Assembly: GCA_036501085.1 (NCBI GenBank)
Contig: DASYAZ010000158.1
Coordinates: 1 to 25,529, forward strand
Source of the DNA: GCA-003244245 sp036501085
Lineage (GTDB): Bacteria; Actinomycetota; Actinomycetes; Mycobacteriales; Pseudonocardiaceae
Direction of reading: 5' to 3'
Length of the DNA: 25,529 bases
Positions 1-7,323 of this stretch are shown here, in pieces (positions within the stretch are counted from its first letter, which is position 1; each line of letters begins with the position of its first letter). The position numbers and the translations under genes are program-made. Under the pieces are notes generated by a model. That model saw only the letters and a list, made by a program, of their open reading frames with translations. It made no database searches and was not told the DNA's origin.

Positions 1-153
1 GAGGATGCTCGCTGGCTTGCCGGTTATCTGCGGAAGATGGTGGCGGGTCGGCCTGGTGCGTGGGCGGGTAGTGATCTGACGCTCTCGCAGTTGATTGCGT
101 TGCATATCATCGCGGCGCGGGCGCCGATGACGTTGTTGTCGCTCACCCGCTGA
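1..153 (+). pseudogene. MarR-like regulator remnant, 5' end outside window
   Basis: The frame is open from base 1 to a TGA at 151-153 and gives 50 residues. They include a hydrophobic helix followed by LTLSQLIALHIIAARAP, which resembles the segment just before the winged helix of MarR-family regulators (helix, then an LTxxQLxAL helix). In that family the DNA-recognition helices and wing come next, but here the frame stops after only eight more residues, so the protein would lack its DNA-binding part. The other two forward frames downstream do not restore MarR-like sequence by eye. I infer a truncated or frameshifted gene. The 5' end lies outside the window, so total length is unknown. It could also be the tail of an unrelated helical protein. 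Confidence 0.35.
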
Positions 154-637
154 CCCAACGACCCCGCTGCTCAACCGGGTCAGGTTCCCCCGCTGCCCCG
201 AATGCGGCGCGAGGTCGGGTTCGTCAGTGCGTCGGGCTCGCGGACGTAGCTAAGGTCTCCCGTGCCCGTGGTGGATGTGTTGGGGCGGCCCGTCGAGAGC
301 GACGACCGGGACAGCGGCGCCCACCTACCCTCCCGATGACAGAGCCAAGCCGGGCCTGCGGTCGCGACGGGGTGGCTACTCATTGTCGCCGATAATGTGT
401 CTAAGTAACCCACAAGAGTGAGCGTTGACATCTTGGTTTATAACTCAGAGTATCGTAAACCTGCCGGCTCCGAGGATGTTCCCCCACTAATCAGGTGTGT
501 CATGAAAGGGCGCTAGTAGCCCGTGGTGGCCCGCTGCTGCCATGTCGAGCTTTTCTCTTCGAATTCGTCAGGGTGGCAAAAGATCTGTACGAGTCGTGTG
601 CTCTCGTGGCGCTGTGTTAAAAATAAGGACGAAGCGC
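154..637. other. Long intergenic stretch, lower GC in its second half
   Basis: I see no convincing gene here. The open frames are short, lack ribosome sites and resemble no family I know. The segment from about 380 onward is clearly less GC-rich than the rest of the window. It contains one good promoter-like pair (425-453) on the plus strand. An in-frame ATG at 542 extends the downstream small gene upstream, but it has no ribosome site. Confidence 0.5.
425..453 (+). promoter_or_regulatory. Candidate SigA-type promoter
   Basis: A perfect -35 hexamer TTGACA (425-430) is followed by a 17-nt spacer and GAGTAT (448-453), which keeps the important A2 and T6 of a -10 element. It points toward the small gene at 638 and would give a 5' leader of roughly 175 nt. 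Confidence 0.5.
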
Positions 638-853
638 ATGGGGTGGTACGAGTGGTTATCCGGTAGTAACACGGAGGAGGGTGCACGCAATGCATCCATG
701 GCTGAGCGGATCGAGAGAGATCGCTATTTAGCTCACCATAAACCGCTGAAGTCCGATGAAGCGTTCCGGTGGGAGGGCAACCTTTTCACTGGCTATCATT
801 TTCGCAAAGTGAAGCGCAATTCTTCCACGGAACGTATCAAGTTTCCGGACTGA
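638..853 (+). CDS. Small hypothetical protein (71 aa)
   Basis: I do not recognise this protein. The chosen ATG at 638 follows AAGGA with an 8-nt gap, better than the in-frame ATG at 542, which has no ribosome site. The product is polar and basic, begins MGWYEWLSG, and has several aromatic residues and a Lys/Arg-rich C-terminal half (…FTGYHFRKVKRN…). It has no signal peptide, membrane helix or cysteine. Base composition is lower in GC than the neighbouring genes, which may reflect recent acquisition. A promoter-like pair lies about 185 nt upstream. The downstream neighbour at 867-1805 is convergent and its stop is only 13 nt away. Confidence 0.45.
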   Translation: MGWYEWLSGSNTEEGARNASMAERIERDRYLAHHKPLKSDEAFRWEGNLFTGYHFRKVKRNSSTERIKFPD

Positions 854-866
854 CAGGTGACGGCGC

Positions 867-1805
867 TTAATGCTCATCAGGTGTGATTGACCTCGTGGAA
901 AGGTCGCCGGATGCCCAGCGGCCGGCATCGCCCTTGACCACCGTCCCCTCGGTGATCGTGAGAGTGCCGGCTTGCCGTTCTGGTGCGTCGGTGTTCAGGT
1001 CGATGAACGTGCTGACCGACGCGCCATTGACGGCGACCTCGCCATCGAATGTCGTGTCCTGGAAGGAGATACCGCCCTTGAACTGGGCCTCGCGCAGGTC
1101 CAGGCGTCCTAGGAATGCCGCACCGGTGAACAGAGCGGGCTTGCCGGCGTGCAGCCCGCTCAACCGGGTGATGCCGAAGAACCGCGTCCGGCGCGCCGTC
1201 AATCGGCCGATCCGCCTGCCCTCCAACCGGAGGTACTCCAGGCTCGCCCCGCTCAGATCGAGGTGATATGCGGTCGGGTCGGGGTTCCGGCCCCAGGGGA
1301 GCAGGTCCGCGATGAGCCGCTGCGCGGTGAGCCGTACCTGGCGCTCCCGGTCGGCCTCCGACGAGTCGTCCGGAACGATCTGGTCCGGGTCATCCGCGCG
1401 GGCTTGGTAGCTGGGGTGGATGAAGGGTCGGCGTAGATACGCGCAGAACACGTCGAGCACGGTCTGCTTATAGCGAGGAACGGAATCAGCGAGCCATGCC
1501 AAGGCGTGCAGCGCACCAACACGCACCTGATCGGCCTGATTACCCAGGAGCTCCACCGAACGCGCGAAGCGCTCGTCGGCTGCCTTGTCGCTCTCCAACT
1601 CATGCCGCGCTTCGTCGGTGCGTCGACGGCGGTCGTTGAGCCACAGCGCGTACAGCGCGACCACCGCGCCCCCGGCCAGGCCCCCGGTCTTGATCGCCTC
1701 GGCCTTGGACAGCGTCGGCTCGACCAGCATCAGCACCACGGTGGTCAGTGCCGCGACCACCAACGCGGCGAACATGCTTCCTATCAGCAAGACCCGACCC
1801 CGCAC
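867..1805 (-). CDS. Membrane-anchored pentapeptide-repeat protein
   Basis: 312 residues from a GTG at 1805 preceded by GAGGAG; an ATG two bases upstream is in another frame. Two N-terminal hydrophobic segments (about 7-29 and 41-58) are followed by a charged stretch with DRRRR. The next part (about 77-130) resembles actinobacterial pentapeptide proteins that carry a pattern like 'ERFxxAVELLGxxxxxVRxGALxALxxLAxxxPxxxxTVxDVxCAYLRRP', here with SVELLGNQADQVRVGALHAL and DVFCAYLRRPF. An LTAQRLIADLL helix comes next, then a C-terminal β-helix-like region of roughly 100 residues with A(D/N)LxX-type repeats (LDLSGASLEYLRLEG, FTGAAFLGRLDLREAQF). No enzymatic motif is visible. Members of this group are probably scaffold or regulatory membrane proteins; the role here is unknown. 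No operon partner is close. Confidence 0.8.
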   Translation of the reverse strand: MRGRVLLIGSMFAALVVAALTTVVLMLVEPTLSKAEAIKTGGLAGGAVVALYALWLNDRRRRTDEARHELESDKAADERFARSVELLGNQADQVRVGALHALAWLADSVPRYKQTVLDVFCAYLRRPFIHPSYQARADDPDQIVPDDSSEADRERQVRLTAQRLIADLLPWGRNPDPTAYHLDLSGASLEYLRLEGRRIGRLTARRTRFFGITRLSGLHAGKPALFTGAAFLGRLDLREAQFKGGISFQDTTFDGEVAVNGASVSTFIDLNTDAPERQAGTLTITEGTVVKGDAGRWASGDLSTRSITPDEH

Positions 1806-1964
1806 ATCGTCTCCTCACCACGCTGGCGCCGAACGAACTCATTGAGGACCCAACCATTCCGCTCGCCGGTGTGGTGGTTCGGTAGAGCGTGCGGTTTGGC
1901 GGCATGAGTGCGTGGCACAGGCACCGGAAGGTTTGCGAGGGGCGTGTCGCGCTGTTCGTGTCTG

Positions 1965-2879
1965 TCAGTGGACGGGTTGAGTTTGGGCACTGGCCGGGCT
2001 TGGGTCGGCGCGGCGCCGGGGGCGCAGCAGCGCCATCGCCACCAAGCCGGCGACTGCCCCGGCGATGATCACCGGCGTGCTCACCTTGAGCAGTGCCAGT
2101 GCTGAGGCGAGCAGCACCCCCACGACCACCGGGCGGATGACGGCAGCCGGGCCCTGGGCAGAGAGCCGGGCGCCGAGGTACACCCCGGGCAACGCGCCCA
2201 CCAGCAGGGCGGTGGTGAGGCCGAACTGGACGTCGCCGAAGAGCAGGTGCCCGGCCGTCGCCGCGGCCACCAGCGGGATGGCCTGCACGATGTCGGTGCC
2301 GACCAGCTGGGCGGGCCGCAGGGTGGGGTAGGCCATCAGCAGCAGCGCGATGATGACCGAGCCGGCGCCGACCGAGGTCATGCCCACCGCGAACCCGCCG
2401 AGCACCCCGATCGCCAGGGTGCGCAGCGGGCGGATGACCAGCGGCGGCACCGGTCCCTCCGGCACGCGGGCGTCGGCCTCGCGCCGGCGGGCCCGGCGAT
2501 CGAGCAGCTGCCGGAGCACCATCAGGGCCACCGCGGCGCACAGCGCGACGCCGATGATCATCTTTAGGTTGTCCTGCACGCCGGCCCGGTGCCCGATCGA
2601 GCCGATGAGCATGGCGCCGGCGAAGGCTGCGGGCATCGAACCCAGAGTGAGCAGGCCGACCAGCCGCCAGTTCACCGTGCGGTGGCGCAGGTGCACGGCG
2701 CCGCCGACCGGCTTCATCACCAGCGAGGTGAGCAGGTCACTGGAGATCGCGGCGAGCGGGGTGACCCGGAAGAACAGCACGAGCAACGGGGTGAGCAACG
2801 CTCCGCCGCCCATGCCGGTGAGGCCCACGAGTAAGCCCACCAGCAGTCCGGCGACGGACAGCGAGAAATCGATGTGCAC
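1965..2879 (-). CDS. TauE/SafE (DUF81) family transporter
   Basis: 304 residues, strongly hydrophobic with about eight membrane helices in two halves. Each half starts with a Gly-rich motif: GLLVGLTGMGGGALLTPLL near the N-terminus and GGFAVGMTSVGAGSVIIALLL near residue 165. That pattern and length fit the TauE/SafE family, whose members are thought to move sulfite, organosulfonates or related anions. A charged cytoplasmic linker (RRARRREADAR) separates the halves. The start is GTG at 2879. A cysteine-containing leader ORF ends 67 nt upstream, the divergent Rrf2 regulator follows, and the sulfate reduction operon lies beyond. I infer a role in sulfate uptake or sulfite efflux under cysteine control. 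Substrate and direction cannot be read from the sequence. Confidence 0.92.
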   Translation of the reverse strand: MHIDFSLSVAGLLVGLLVGLTGMGGGALLTPLLVLFFRVTPLAAISSDLLTSLVMKPVGGAVHLRHRTVNWRLVGLLTLGSMPAAFAGAMLIGSIGHRAGVQDNLKMIIGVALCAAVALMVLRQLLDRRARRREADARVPEGPVPPLVIRPLRTLAIGVLGGFAVGMTSVGAGSVIIALLLMAYPTLRPAQLVGTDIVQAIPLVAAATAGHLLFGDVQFGLTTALLVGALPGVYLGARLSAQGPAAVIRPVVVGVLLASALALLKVSTPVIIAGAVAGLVAMALLRPRRRADPSPASAQTQPVH

Positions 2880-2946
2880 GATCGGGTGCCTGCCTTATGA
2901 CTTCGAGCGCCTGCGGCCGGGAGCGACCGGTGTGAAACGGACCGGG

Positions 2947-3039
2947 TCAGCAGCTGGCCGGACAGCAGGCGGTGACGATGCGCATCAGGTCGACATGCAA
3001 CCGCCGGACCAGCAGTGTGGCCTGGCAGCGGGGGCGCAT
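2947..3039 (-). CDS. Cysteine-containing leader peptide upstream of the TauE-type transporter
   Basis: A 30-codon ORF (ATG 3039-3037, TGA 2949-2947). Its C-terminal half reads RRLHVDLMRIVTACCPASC, with a Cys-Cys pair and a terminal Cys before the stop. This fits the 'putative leader peptide' pattern (RRHVDLxRVxSAxC) found ahead of sulfur genes in streptomycetes and relatives. It aligns without gaps to the second leader at 9301-9393, sharing M1, R4, L10, V11, R13, H15, V16, D17, R20, A24 and C26. There is no ribosome site; a -10-like hexamer ends 6 nt before the ATG, so translation is probably leaderless. Expected role: slow translation of the Cys codons when cysteine is scarce lets the downstream transporter gene be expressed. 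A shorter start at 2985 is possible. Confidence 0.82.
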   Translation of the reverse strand: MRPRCQATLLVRRLHVDLMRIVTACCPASC

Positions 3040-3045
3040 TCTTCG

Positions 3046-3074
3046 ATGCTCACATTCCTGAGCCATATAGTCAA
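3046..3074 (-). promoter_or_regulatory. Promoter of the leader-transporter unit, probably leaderless
   Basis: On the minus strand, TTGACT (3074-3069), a 17-nt spacer and GAGCAT (3051-3046) match the -35 and -10 pattern. Only 6 nt separate the -10 from the leader ATG at 3039, so transcription would begin at or next to the start codon. Confidence 0.55.
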
Positions 3075-3098
3075 CAAACTGCCGGGAAGTCGGGTTTG
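3075..3098. promoter_or_regulatory. Candidate operator between divergent units
   Basis: CAAAC (3075-3079) and GTTTG (3094-3098) form an inverted repeat around a 14-nt centre. It lies between the divergent Rrf2-type regulator and the leader-transporter promoter, touching the -35 side of both. CCTGAGCC also occurs twice in direct orientation (3057-3064 and 3101-3108), flanking it. Either could be the regulator's binding site. Confidence 0.35.
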
Positions 3099-3124
3099 GG
3101 CCTGAGCCGCGAAGATCGCACAAT
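3096..3124 (+). promoter_or_regulatory. Candidate promoter of the Rrf2-type regulator
   Basis: CACAAT (3119-3124) has the A2 and T6 of a -10 element and ends 6 nt before the GTG start at 3131, suggesting a leaderless mRNA. A weak -35 (TTGGGC, 3096-3101) sits 17 nt upstream. Confidence 0.4.
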
Positions 3125-3130
3125 GGGGGT

Positions 3131-3607
3131 GTGCAGATCTCGGCGAGAGCGGACTACGCGCTGCGGGCGCTGTGTGTCCTGGCGAGTGCCCCGGATCAGT
3201 GCACGGTGAAGGCCGACGAGATCGCCTCGGCGCAGGGCATCCCGCGTACCTTCCTTGACGGCATCCTGGTCGAGCTGCGCCGGGCAGGGTTGATCGAGAG
3301 CCGCCGCGGTCCCGACGGCGGGCACCGGCTCGCCCGGCCGGCGTACGCGATCTCCCTCGCCGATGTCATCCGGGTCACCGACGGCCCGCTGGCGCTGGTC
3401 CGGGGCCAGCGCCCGGAGAGCCATGCCTACGAGGGGGCGGCGCAGCACCTGCAGGACGTCTGGGTGGCGGTCCGGGCCAGCCTGCGCGCCATCCTCGAGC
3501 TGACCACGGTGGCCCAAGTGGTCGAGGGCCGGCTGCCGGACAGCGTCGTCGCCTACGCCGCCGAGGACCGGTCCTGGCAGTCGGTCTGGCCGACGGACGC
3601 GCGCTGA
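3131..3607 (+). CDS. Rrf2-family transcriptional regulator (CymR-like)
   Basis: 158 residues from GTG at 3131. The N-terminus, MQISARADYALRALCVLAS, is the family signature, followed by a winged helix with IPRTFLDGILVELRRAGLIESRRGPDGGHRLAR, the Rrf2 recognition helix and wing. The three-cysteine cluster that binds an Fe-S centre in IscR and NsrR is absent: the only Cys residues are at 15 and 24, before and within the DNA-binding domain. That favours the CymR-like, non-Fe-S branch, which senses cysteine status through protein partners in Firmicutes. It is divergent from the leader-transporter unit and convergent with the sulfate reduction operon (7-nt gap to the chelatase stop). I infer that it regulates these sulfur genes and itself. 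No classical ribosome site is seen. Confidence 0.9.
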   Translation: MQISARADYALRALCVLASAPDQCTVKADEIASAQGIPRTFLDGILVELRRAGLIESRRGPDGGHRLARPAYAISLADVIRVTDGPLALVRGQRPESHAYEGAAQHLQDVWVAVRASLRAILELTTVAQVVEGRLPDSVVAYAAEDRSWQSVWPTDAR

Positions 3608-3614
3608 GCCGATC

Positions 3615-4412
3615 TCACCCCGCGGCACGTTCGGCACCGGTCTCGGCGGCCGCCGCGGCCAGGTAGCGGTCCACGATCACCTCGGCGACCGAGGCGTCGG
3701 CGCCGAGCGGGGCCGCGATCCGGACGGTCGGGTCGGCCGCCAGCGCCGCCTGTGCCACCCGGCGCCCCAGCAGGCCGGGGGCGAGGAACCAGCCGGCGAT
3801 GGCGATCCGCTCGGCTCCGCAGGCCCGTAGCCGGTGGATCGCCTCGGGGACCGACGGGGAGGCGGCGGTGGCGAAGGCCGCGAGCCCCCCGTGCCAGCGG
3901 TGGCGGTCGGCCCATGCCGTGGCCAGCCGGCCGACGGAGGCGTTGGCGGGGGCGTGCGACGACCCCGTCGCGGCGAGCACCACGCCCAGGCCGGGGGCCT
4001 CGAGCGGGCCCGCGACCTCGGCCAACCGGCGCAGCGCCGCGCCCTCCAACCGGGGGTCGCCGCCGAGCACACCGGCGATGGTGACCCGCAGCCGGGGATG
4101 CCGGCGGGCCGCCCGGGCCACCGCACCCGGCACGTCCACCCTGGCGTGGAAGGCGTTTCCGAGCAGCAGCGGCACCACGACCGCGTGCCGGTGCTCGCCG
4201 GCGACGGCGGCCAGCACGTCAGGCAGCCGGGGGGCGCTCAGATCGAGAAAGCTCAGCCGCACGTCCAGGTCGGGTCGCTGCCGCCGCACCTCGTCGACGA
4301 GCCTGGAGATGGTGGCGGCCGACCGGGCGTCCCGGCTGCCGTGCGCGACCGCGACCAGGGCCGGTGAGCCCGGGCCGCCGCCCATGCTCACCGCTGGCGG
4401 CGCGGCAGGCAT
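3615..4412 (-). CDS. Sirohydrochlorin chelatase (CbiX/SirB type)
   Basis: 265 residues. The family signature AHGSRDxR lies at 23-30 with the metal-binding His24, and a second conserved His89 is in PLLLGNAFHARVDVP. The protein has the two-lobed length of long CbiX proteins; the second lobe includes ATGSSHAPAN and GWFLAPGLL. It inserts Fe(II) into sirohydrochlorin to make siroheme, the cofactor of the sulfite reductase at the front of the operon. Its ATG overlaps the cysN stop (TGATG), so the genes are translationally coupled. A start at Met10 is also possible. It is the last gene of the operon; the stop is 7 nt from the convergent Rrf2 gene. Co(II) chelation for cobalamin is less likely in this context. 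Confidence 0.9.
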   Translation of the reverse strand: MPAAPPAVSMGGGPGSPALVAVAHGSRDARSAATISRLVDEVRRQRPDLDVRLSFLDLSAPRLPDVLAAVAGEHRHAVVVPLLLGNAFHARVDVPGAVARAARRHPRLRVTIAGVLGGDPRLEGAALRRLAEVAGPLEAPGLGVVLAATGSSHAPANASVGRLATAWADRHRWHGGLAAFATAASPSVPEAIHRLRACGAERIAIAGWFLAPGLLGRRVAQAALAADPTVRIAAPLGADASVAEVIVDRYLAAAAAETGAERAAG

Positions 4413-5689
4413 CAGGTTTCGGGCAGCGGCACCAGCGGCGTGCCGACCAGGCCGGCTGCCAGCGTGTCGCCGGTCGGTGGGTCGATCAGCAGGAACGACC
4501 CGGTGGCCCGGCTGTCCGCGTAGTCGTCCACCGGAAGCGGGTCGGCGGTGCGGACACTCACCCCGCCGATCTCATTGATCTCCAGCTGCTCCGGCACGCT
4601 CCGCGTGAGGGTGTCGGTGTCCAGCCGGTAGTGCAGGGCGCCGACGATCGCCGGGGTGACCCGGGTGCCGTGCTTGAGCAGCAGCCGGGCACCGGGGCGC
4701 AGCGGCTGCTCGGAGAGCCAGCAGACGGTGGTCTCCAGCCGGTCGGTCACCGCCGGTGGGTCGTCGGCATCGACGATCATGCTGCCGCGGGCCACGTCCA
4801 GGTCGTCGGCCAGCCGCACTGTGATGCTGCGGCCCGCGCCGGCTTCGGCCAGCTCGCCGTCGGCGGTCTCCACCGAGGTCACCGTGCTCCGCAGGCCCTC
4901 GGGTAGCACCAGCACCGGCTGCCCGGGGCGCACCGTGCCAGCGGCAACCTGGCCGGCGTAGCCACGGTAGTCCGGGTATCCGGTGGTGCGCGGCCGGATC
5001 ACGTACTGCACCGGAATGCGCAGCGGGGCGTCGCGCTCGGGGCCGCTCACCGGCACCGACTCCAGGTGCTCCAGCAGCGTCGGGCCGGGGTACCACGGGG
5101 TGTTCGCCGAGCGCTCCACCACGTTGTCACCGATCAGCGCGGACACCGGGATGCTCACCACCCGCTCCTGCGGGTAGCCCAGTGCGGCGGTCAGGCCGTG
5201 GAAGTCCTTGGCGATCGCGGTGAACACCGCCTCGTCGTAGTCCACGAGGTCGATCTTGTTCACCGCCAGCACCAGCCGGGGCACCCGGAGCAGCGCGATC
5301 ACGGCGGCATGCCGGCGGGTCTGCGCGACCACGCCGTAGCGAGCGTCCACCAGCAGCACGGCCAGCCCGGCGGTGGAGGCGCCGGTGACCGTGTTGCGGG
5401 TGTACTGCACGTGCCCGGGGGTGTCGGCCAGCACGAACTCGCGCTTCGGGGTGCCGAAGTAGCGGTACGCCACGTCGATCGTGATGCCCTGCTCGCGCTC
5501 CGCGCGCAGGCCGTCCACCAGCAGTGACAGGTCCGGCGTCGCCAGGCCCTTGTCCACCGAGGCGCGCCGGACCGCCTCGATCTGGTCGGCCAGCACCGAC
5601 TTGGTGTCGTAGAGCAGCCTGCCGACCAGGGTCGACTTGCCGTCGTCCACGCTGCCGGCCGTGGCGAACCGCAGCAGGTCCCTACTCAT
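4412..5689 (-). CDS. cysN: Sulfate adenylyltransferase subunit 1 (GTPase), CysN
   Basis: 425 residues. This is the translation-factor-like GTPase that drives ATP sulfurylase: sulfate + ATP gives APS + pyrophosphate, with GTP hydrolysed. G1 is GSVDDGKST (12-20), G3 is DTPGH (89-93) and G4 is NKID (144-147); EREQGITIDVAYRYF is the typical switch I region. EF-Tu-like β-barrel domains follow (about 220-425). There is no C-terminal APS kinase (CysC) domain, as in hosts that reduce APS directly. The ATG at 5689 lies 18 nt after the cysD stop. It forms a heterodimer with CysD. Confidence 0.97.
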   Translation of the reverse strand: MSRDLLRFATAGSVDDGKSTLVGRLLYDTKSVLADQIEAVRRASVDKGLATPDLSLLVDGLRAEREQGITIDVAYRYFGTPKREFVLADTPGHVQYTRNTVTGASTAGLAVLLVDARYGVVAQTRRHAAVIALLRVPRLVLAVNKIDLVDYDEAVFTAIAKDFHGLTAALGYPQERVVSIPVSALIGDNVVERSANTPWYPGPTLLEHLESVPVSGPERDAPLRIPVQYVIRPRTTGYPDYRGYAGQVAAGTVRPGQPVLVLPEGLRSTVTSVETADGELAEAGAGRSITVRLADDLDVARGSMIVDADDPPAVTDRLETTVCWLSEQPLRPGARLLLKHGTRVTPAIVGALHYRLDTDTLTRSVPEQLEINEIGGVSVRTADPLPVDDYADSRATGSFLLIDPPTGDTLAAGLVGTPLVPLPET

Positions 5690-5707
5690 CGCAAACCCAT
5701 GGAACCA

Positions 5708-6613
5708 TCAGAAATAGCCCTCCCGCTTGCGGTCTTCCATGGCCGCCTCGGAAAGCCGGTCGTCCGCGCGGGTGGCGCCGCGCTCGGTCAGCCGGGACGC
5801 CGCGACCTCGGCGATCACCTCGTCCAGCGTGGTCGCGGTGGACTCCACCGCGCCGGTGCACGAGCCGTCCCCGACGGTGCGGTAACGCACGGCCTTGAGC
5901 TCGAGGTTCTCGCCGTCGCGCGGGCCGCCCCACGGGCCCTCGGCCAGCCACATGCCGTCCCGGTGGAACACCTCGCGCTGGTGCGAGTAGTAGAGGGACG
6001 GTAGCTCGATGTCCTCCCGCTGGATGTAGCGCCAGACGTCCAGCTCGGTCCAGTTGGACAGCGGGAACACCCGCACGTGCTCGCCGGGCGCGTGCCGGCC
6101 GTTGTAGAGGTTCCACAGCTCGGGACGCTGCTTGCGCGGGTCCCACCGGCCGAACGCATCGCGCAGGCTGATGATCCGTTCCTTGGCTCTGGCTCGTTCC
6201 TCGTCCCGGCGGCCGCCGCCGAACACCGCGTCGAAGCGGTGGGAGTTGATCGAGTCCAGTAGCGGCACGGTCTGTAGCGGATTGCGGGTGCCGTCCGGGC
6301 GCTCGAGGAGCCGGCCGTCGTCGATCCAGTCCTGCACGTGCGCGACGACCAGGCGCAGCTCGAGCCGCTTCACCAGCTGGTCCCGGAAGTCGATGACCTC
6401 CGGGTAGTTGTGTCCGGTGTCCACGTGCAGCAGCGAGAACGGCACCGGGGCCGGTGCGCACGCCTTGACCGCCAGGTGCACCAGCAGGGTGGAGTCCTTG
6501 CCACCGGAGAACAGGATGACCGGGCGGTCGAACTCGCCGGCCACCTCGCGGAAGATGTGGATCGCTTCCGATTCCAGAGCCTCCAGGGCATCAAAACCGG
6601 TCCGCGTGCTCAC
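5708..6613 (-). CDS. cysD: Sulfate adenylyltransferase subunit 2, CysD
   Basis: 301 residues, the usual length. This is the catalytic ATP sulfurylase subunit, which adenylates sulfate. The PP-loop SGGKDS is at 36-41, HVDTGHNYPEVIDFRD follows, and FGGGRRDEERARAKERI (131-147) is diagnostic. The start is GTG at 6613, overlapping the cysH stop as GTGA. The longer open frame to 6697 reads into cysH and adds a non-conserved, Arg-rich extension, so I reject it. It works as a complex with CysN. Confidence 0.97.
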   Translation of the reverse strand: MSTRTGFDALEALESEAIHIFREVAGEFDRPVILFSGGKDSTLLVHLAVKACAPAPVPFSLLHVDTGHNYPEVIDFRDQLVKRLELRLVVAHVQDWIDDGRLLERPDGTRNPLQTVPLLDSINSHRFDAVFGGGRRDEERARAKERIISLRDAFGRWDPRKQRPELWNLYNGRHAPGEHVRVFPLSNWTELDVWRYIQREDIELPSLYYSHQREVFHRDGMWLAEGPWGGPRDGENLELKAVRYRTVGDGSCTGAVESTATTLDEVIAEVAASRLTERGATRADDRLSEAAMEDRKREGYF

Positions 6614-7323
6614 GCGTGCAGCCCGCATTCGGTCTTGGCCCGGCCGGCCCAGCGCCCGGCCCGCTTGTCCTCGCCGGGAGGTGGCTTGCGGGTGCACGGC
6701 GCGCAGCCGATCGACGGGTAGCCGGCGTCCACCAGCGGGTTCACCAGGATGTTGTGCTCAGTGATGTAGGCGTCCATGTCCTCGTCGCTCCACGCCGCGA
6801 TCGGATTGATCTTGACCAACCCGAACTTCTCGTCGTAGGTGATCAGCGGGGTGTCCGCCCTGGTCGGTGCCTCCACCCTGCGCACCCCGGTGACCCACAC
6901 GTCGTAGCGGGACAGGGTGTTCTGCAGCGGCACCACCTTGCGCAGCAAGCAGCACCGGTCCGGTTCACGGGCGAACAGGTCCTTGCCCTCGGCGGCGTCC
7001 TGCTCTGCCACGGTGGCCCTGGCCTGGGCGTTGACGATCCGCACGTCGTAGGTGGCCGCCACGGCGTCCCGGGTACCGATGGTCTCGGCGAAGTGATACC
7101 CGGTCTCCAGGAACAGCACCTCCACCGCGGGGTGGGCCCTGGCCGCCAGGTCGACCAGTACCGCGTCCTGCATGTTCGACGCCACGATCAGCCCGTCGCC
7201 GAAGGTCCGCACCGCCCAGGCCAGCACCTCCTCGGCGCTGGCGTCCGGCCCCAGCTCGCGAGCCCCCTGCTCGGCCACCGAGCGCAGGTCCTGCTCGGTC
7301 TTGCTTCGCCCAGCGACGCTCAT
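6610..7323 (-). CDS. cysH: Assimilatory APS reductase, CysH
   Basis: 237 residues from ATG at 7323, preceded by GGAAGGGG. It reduces adenylyl sulfate to sulfite and AMP with thioredoxin. Cys124-Cys125 and Cys207-x-x-Cys210 form the CC…CxxC set that binds a [4Fe-4S] cluster; this marks APS rather than PAPS reductases. The catalytic Cys233 is in the C-terminal ECGLH motif. The PP-loop-type fold is visible in GLIVASNMQDAVLVDL and FLETGYHF. The ATG overlaps the stop of the zinc-ribbon gene (ATGA), and the TGA overlaps the cysD start. The longer open frame to 7530 is only the zinc-ribbon gene and sir 3' end read in another frame. APS use fits the absence of cysC. Confidence 0.96.
   Translation of the reverse strand: MSVAGRSKTEQDLRSVAEQGARELGPDASAEEVLAWAVRTFGDGLIVASNMQDAVLVDLAARAHPAVEVLFLETGYHFAETIGTRDAVAATYDVRIVNAQARATVAEQDAAEGKDLFAREPDRCCLLRKVVPLQNTLSRYDVWVTGVRRVEAPTRADTPLITYDEKFGLVKINPIAAWSDEDMDAYITEHNILVNPLVDAGYPSIGCAPCTRKPPPGEDKRAGRWAGRAKTECGLHA

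Noticed and set aside
180..431. Minus-strand open frame of 83 codons
   Set aside because: No ribosome site and no recognisable motif; low-complexity Ser/Thr/Arg composition.
1600..2541. Minus-strand open frame across the pentapeptide and TauE genes
   Set aside because: It runs through two real genes in a shifted frame and is Pro/Arg/Gly-rich, typical of a shadow frame.
6614..6697. Longer N-terminus for CysD
   Set aside because: It overlaps cysH and encodes a non-conserved Arg-rich stretch; the GTG at 6613 gives the usual family length and a 4-nt overlap.
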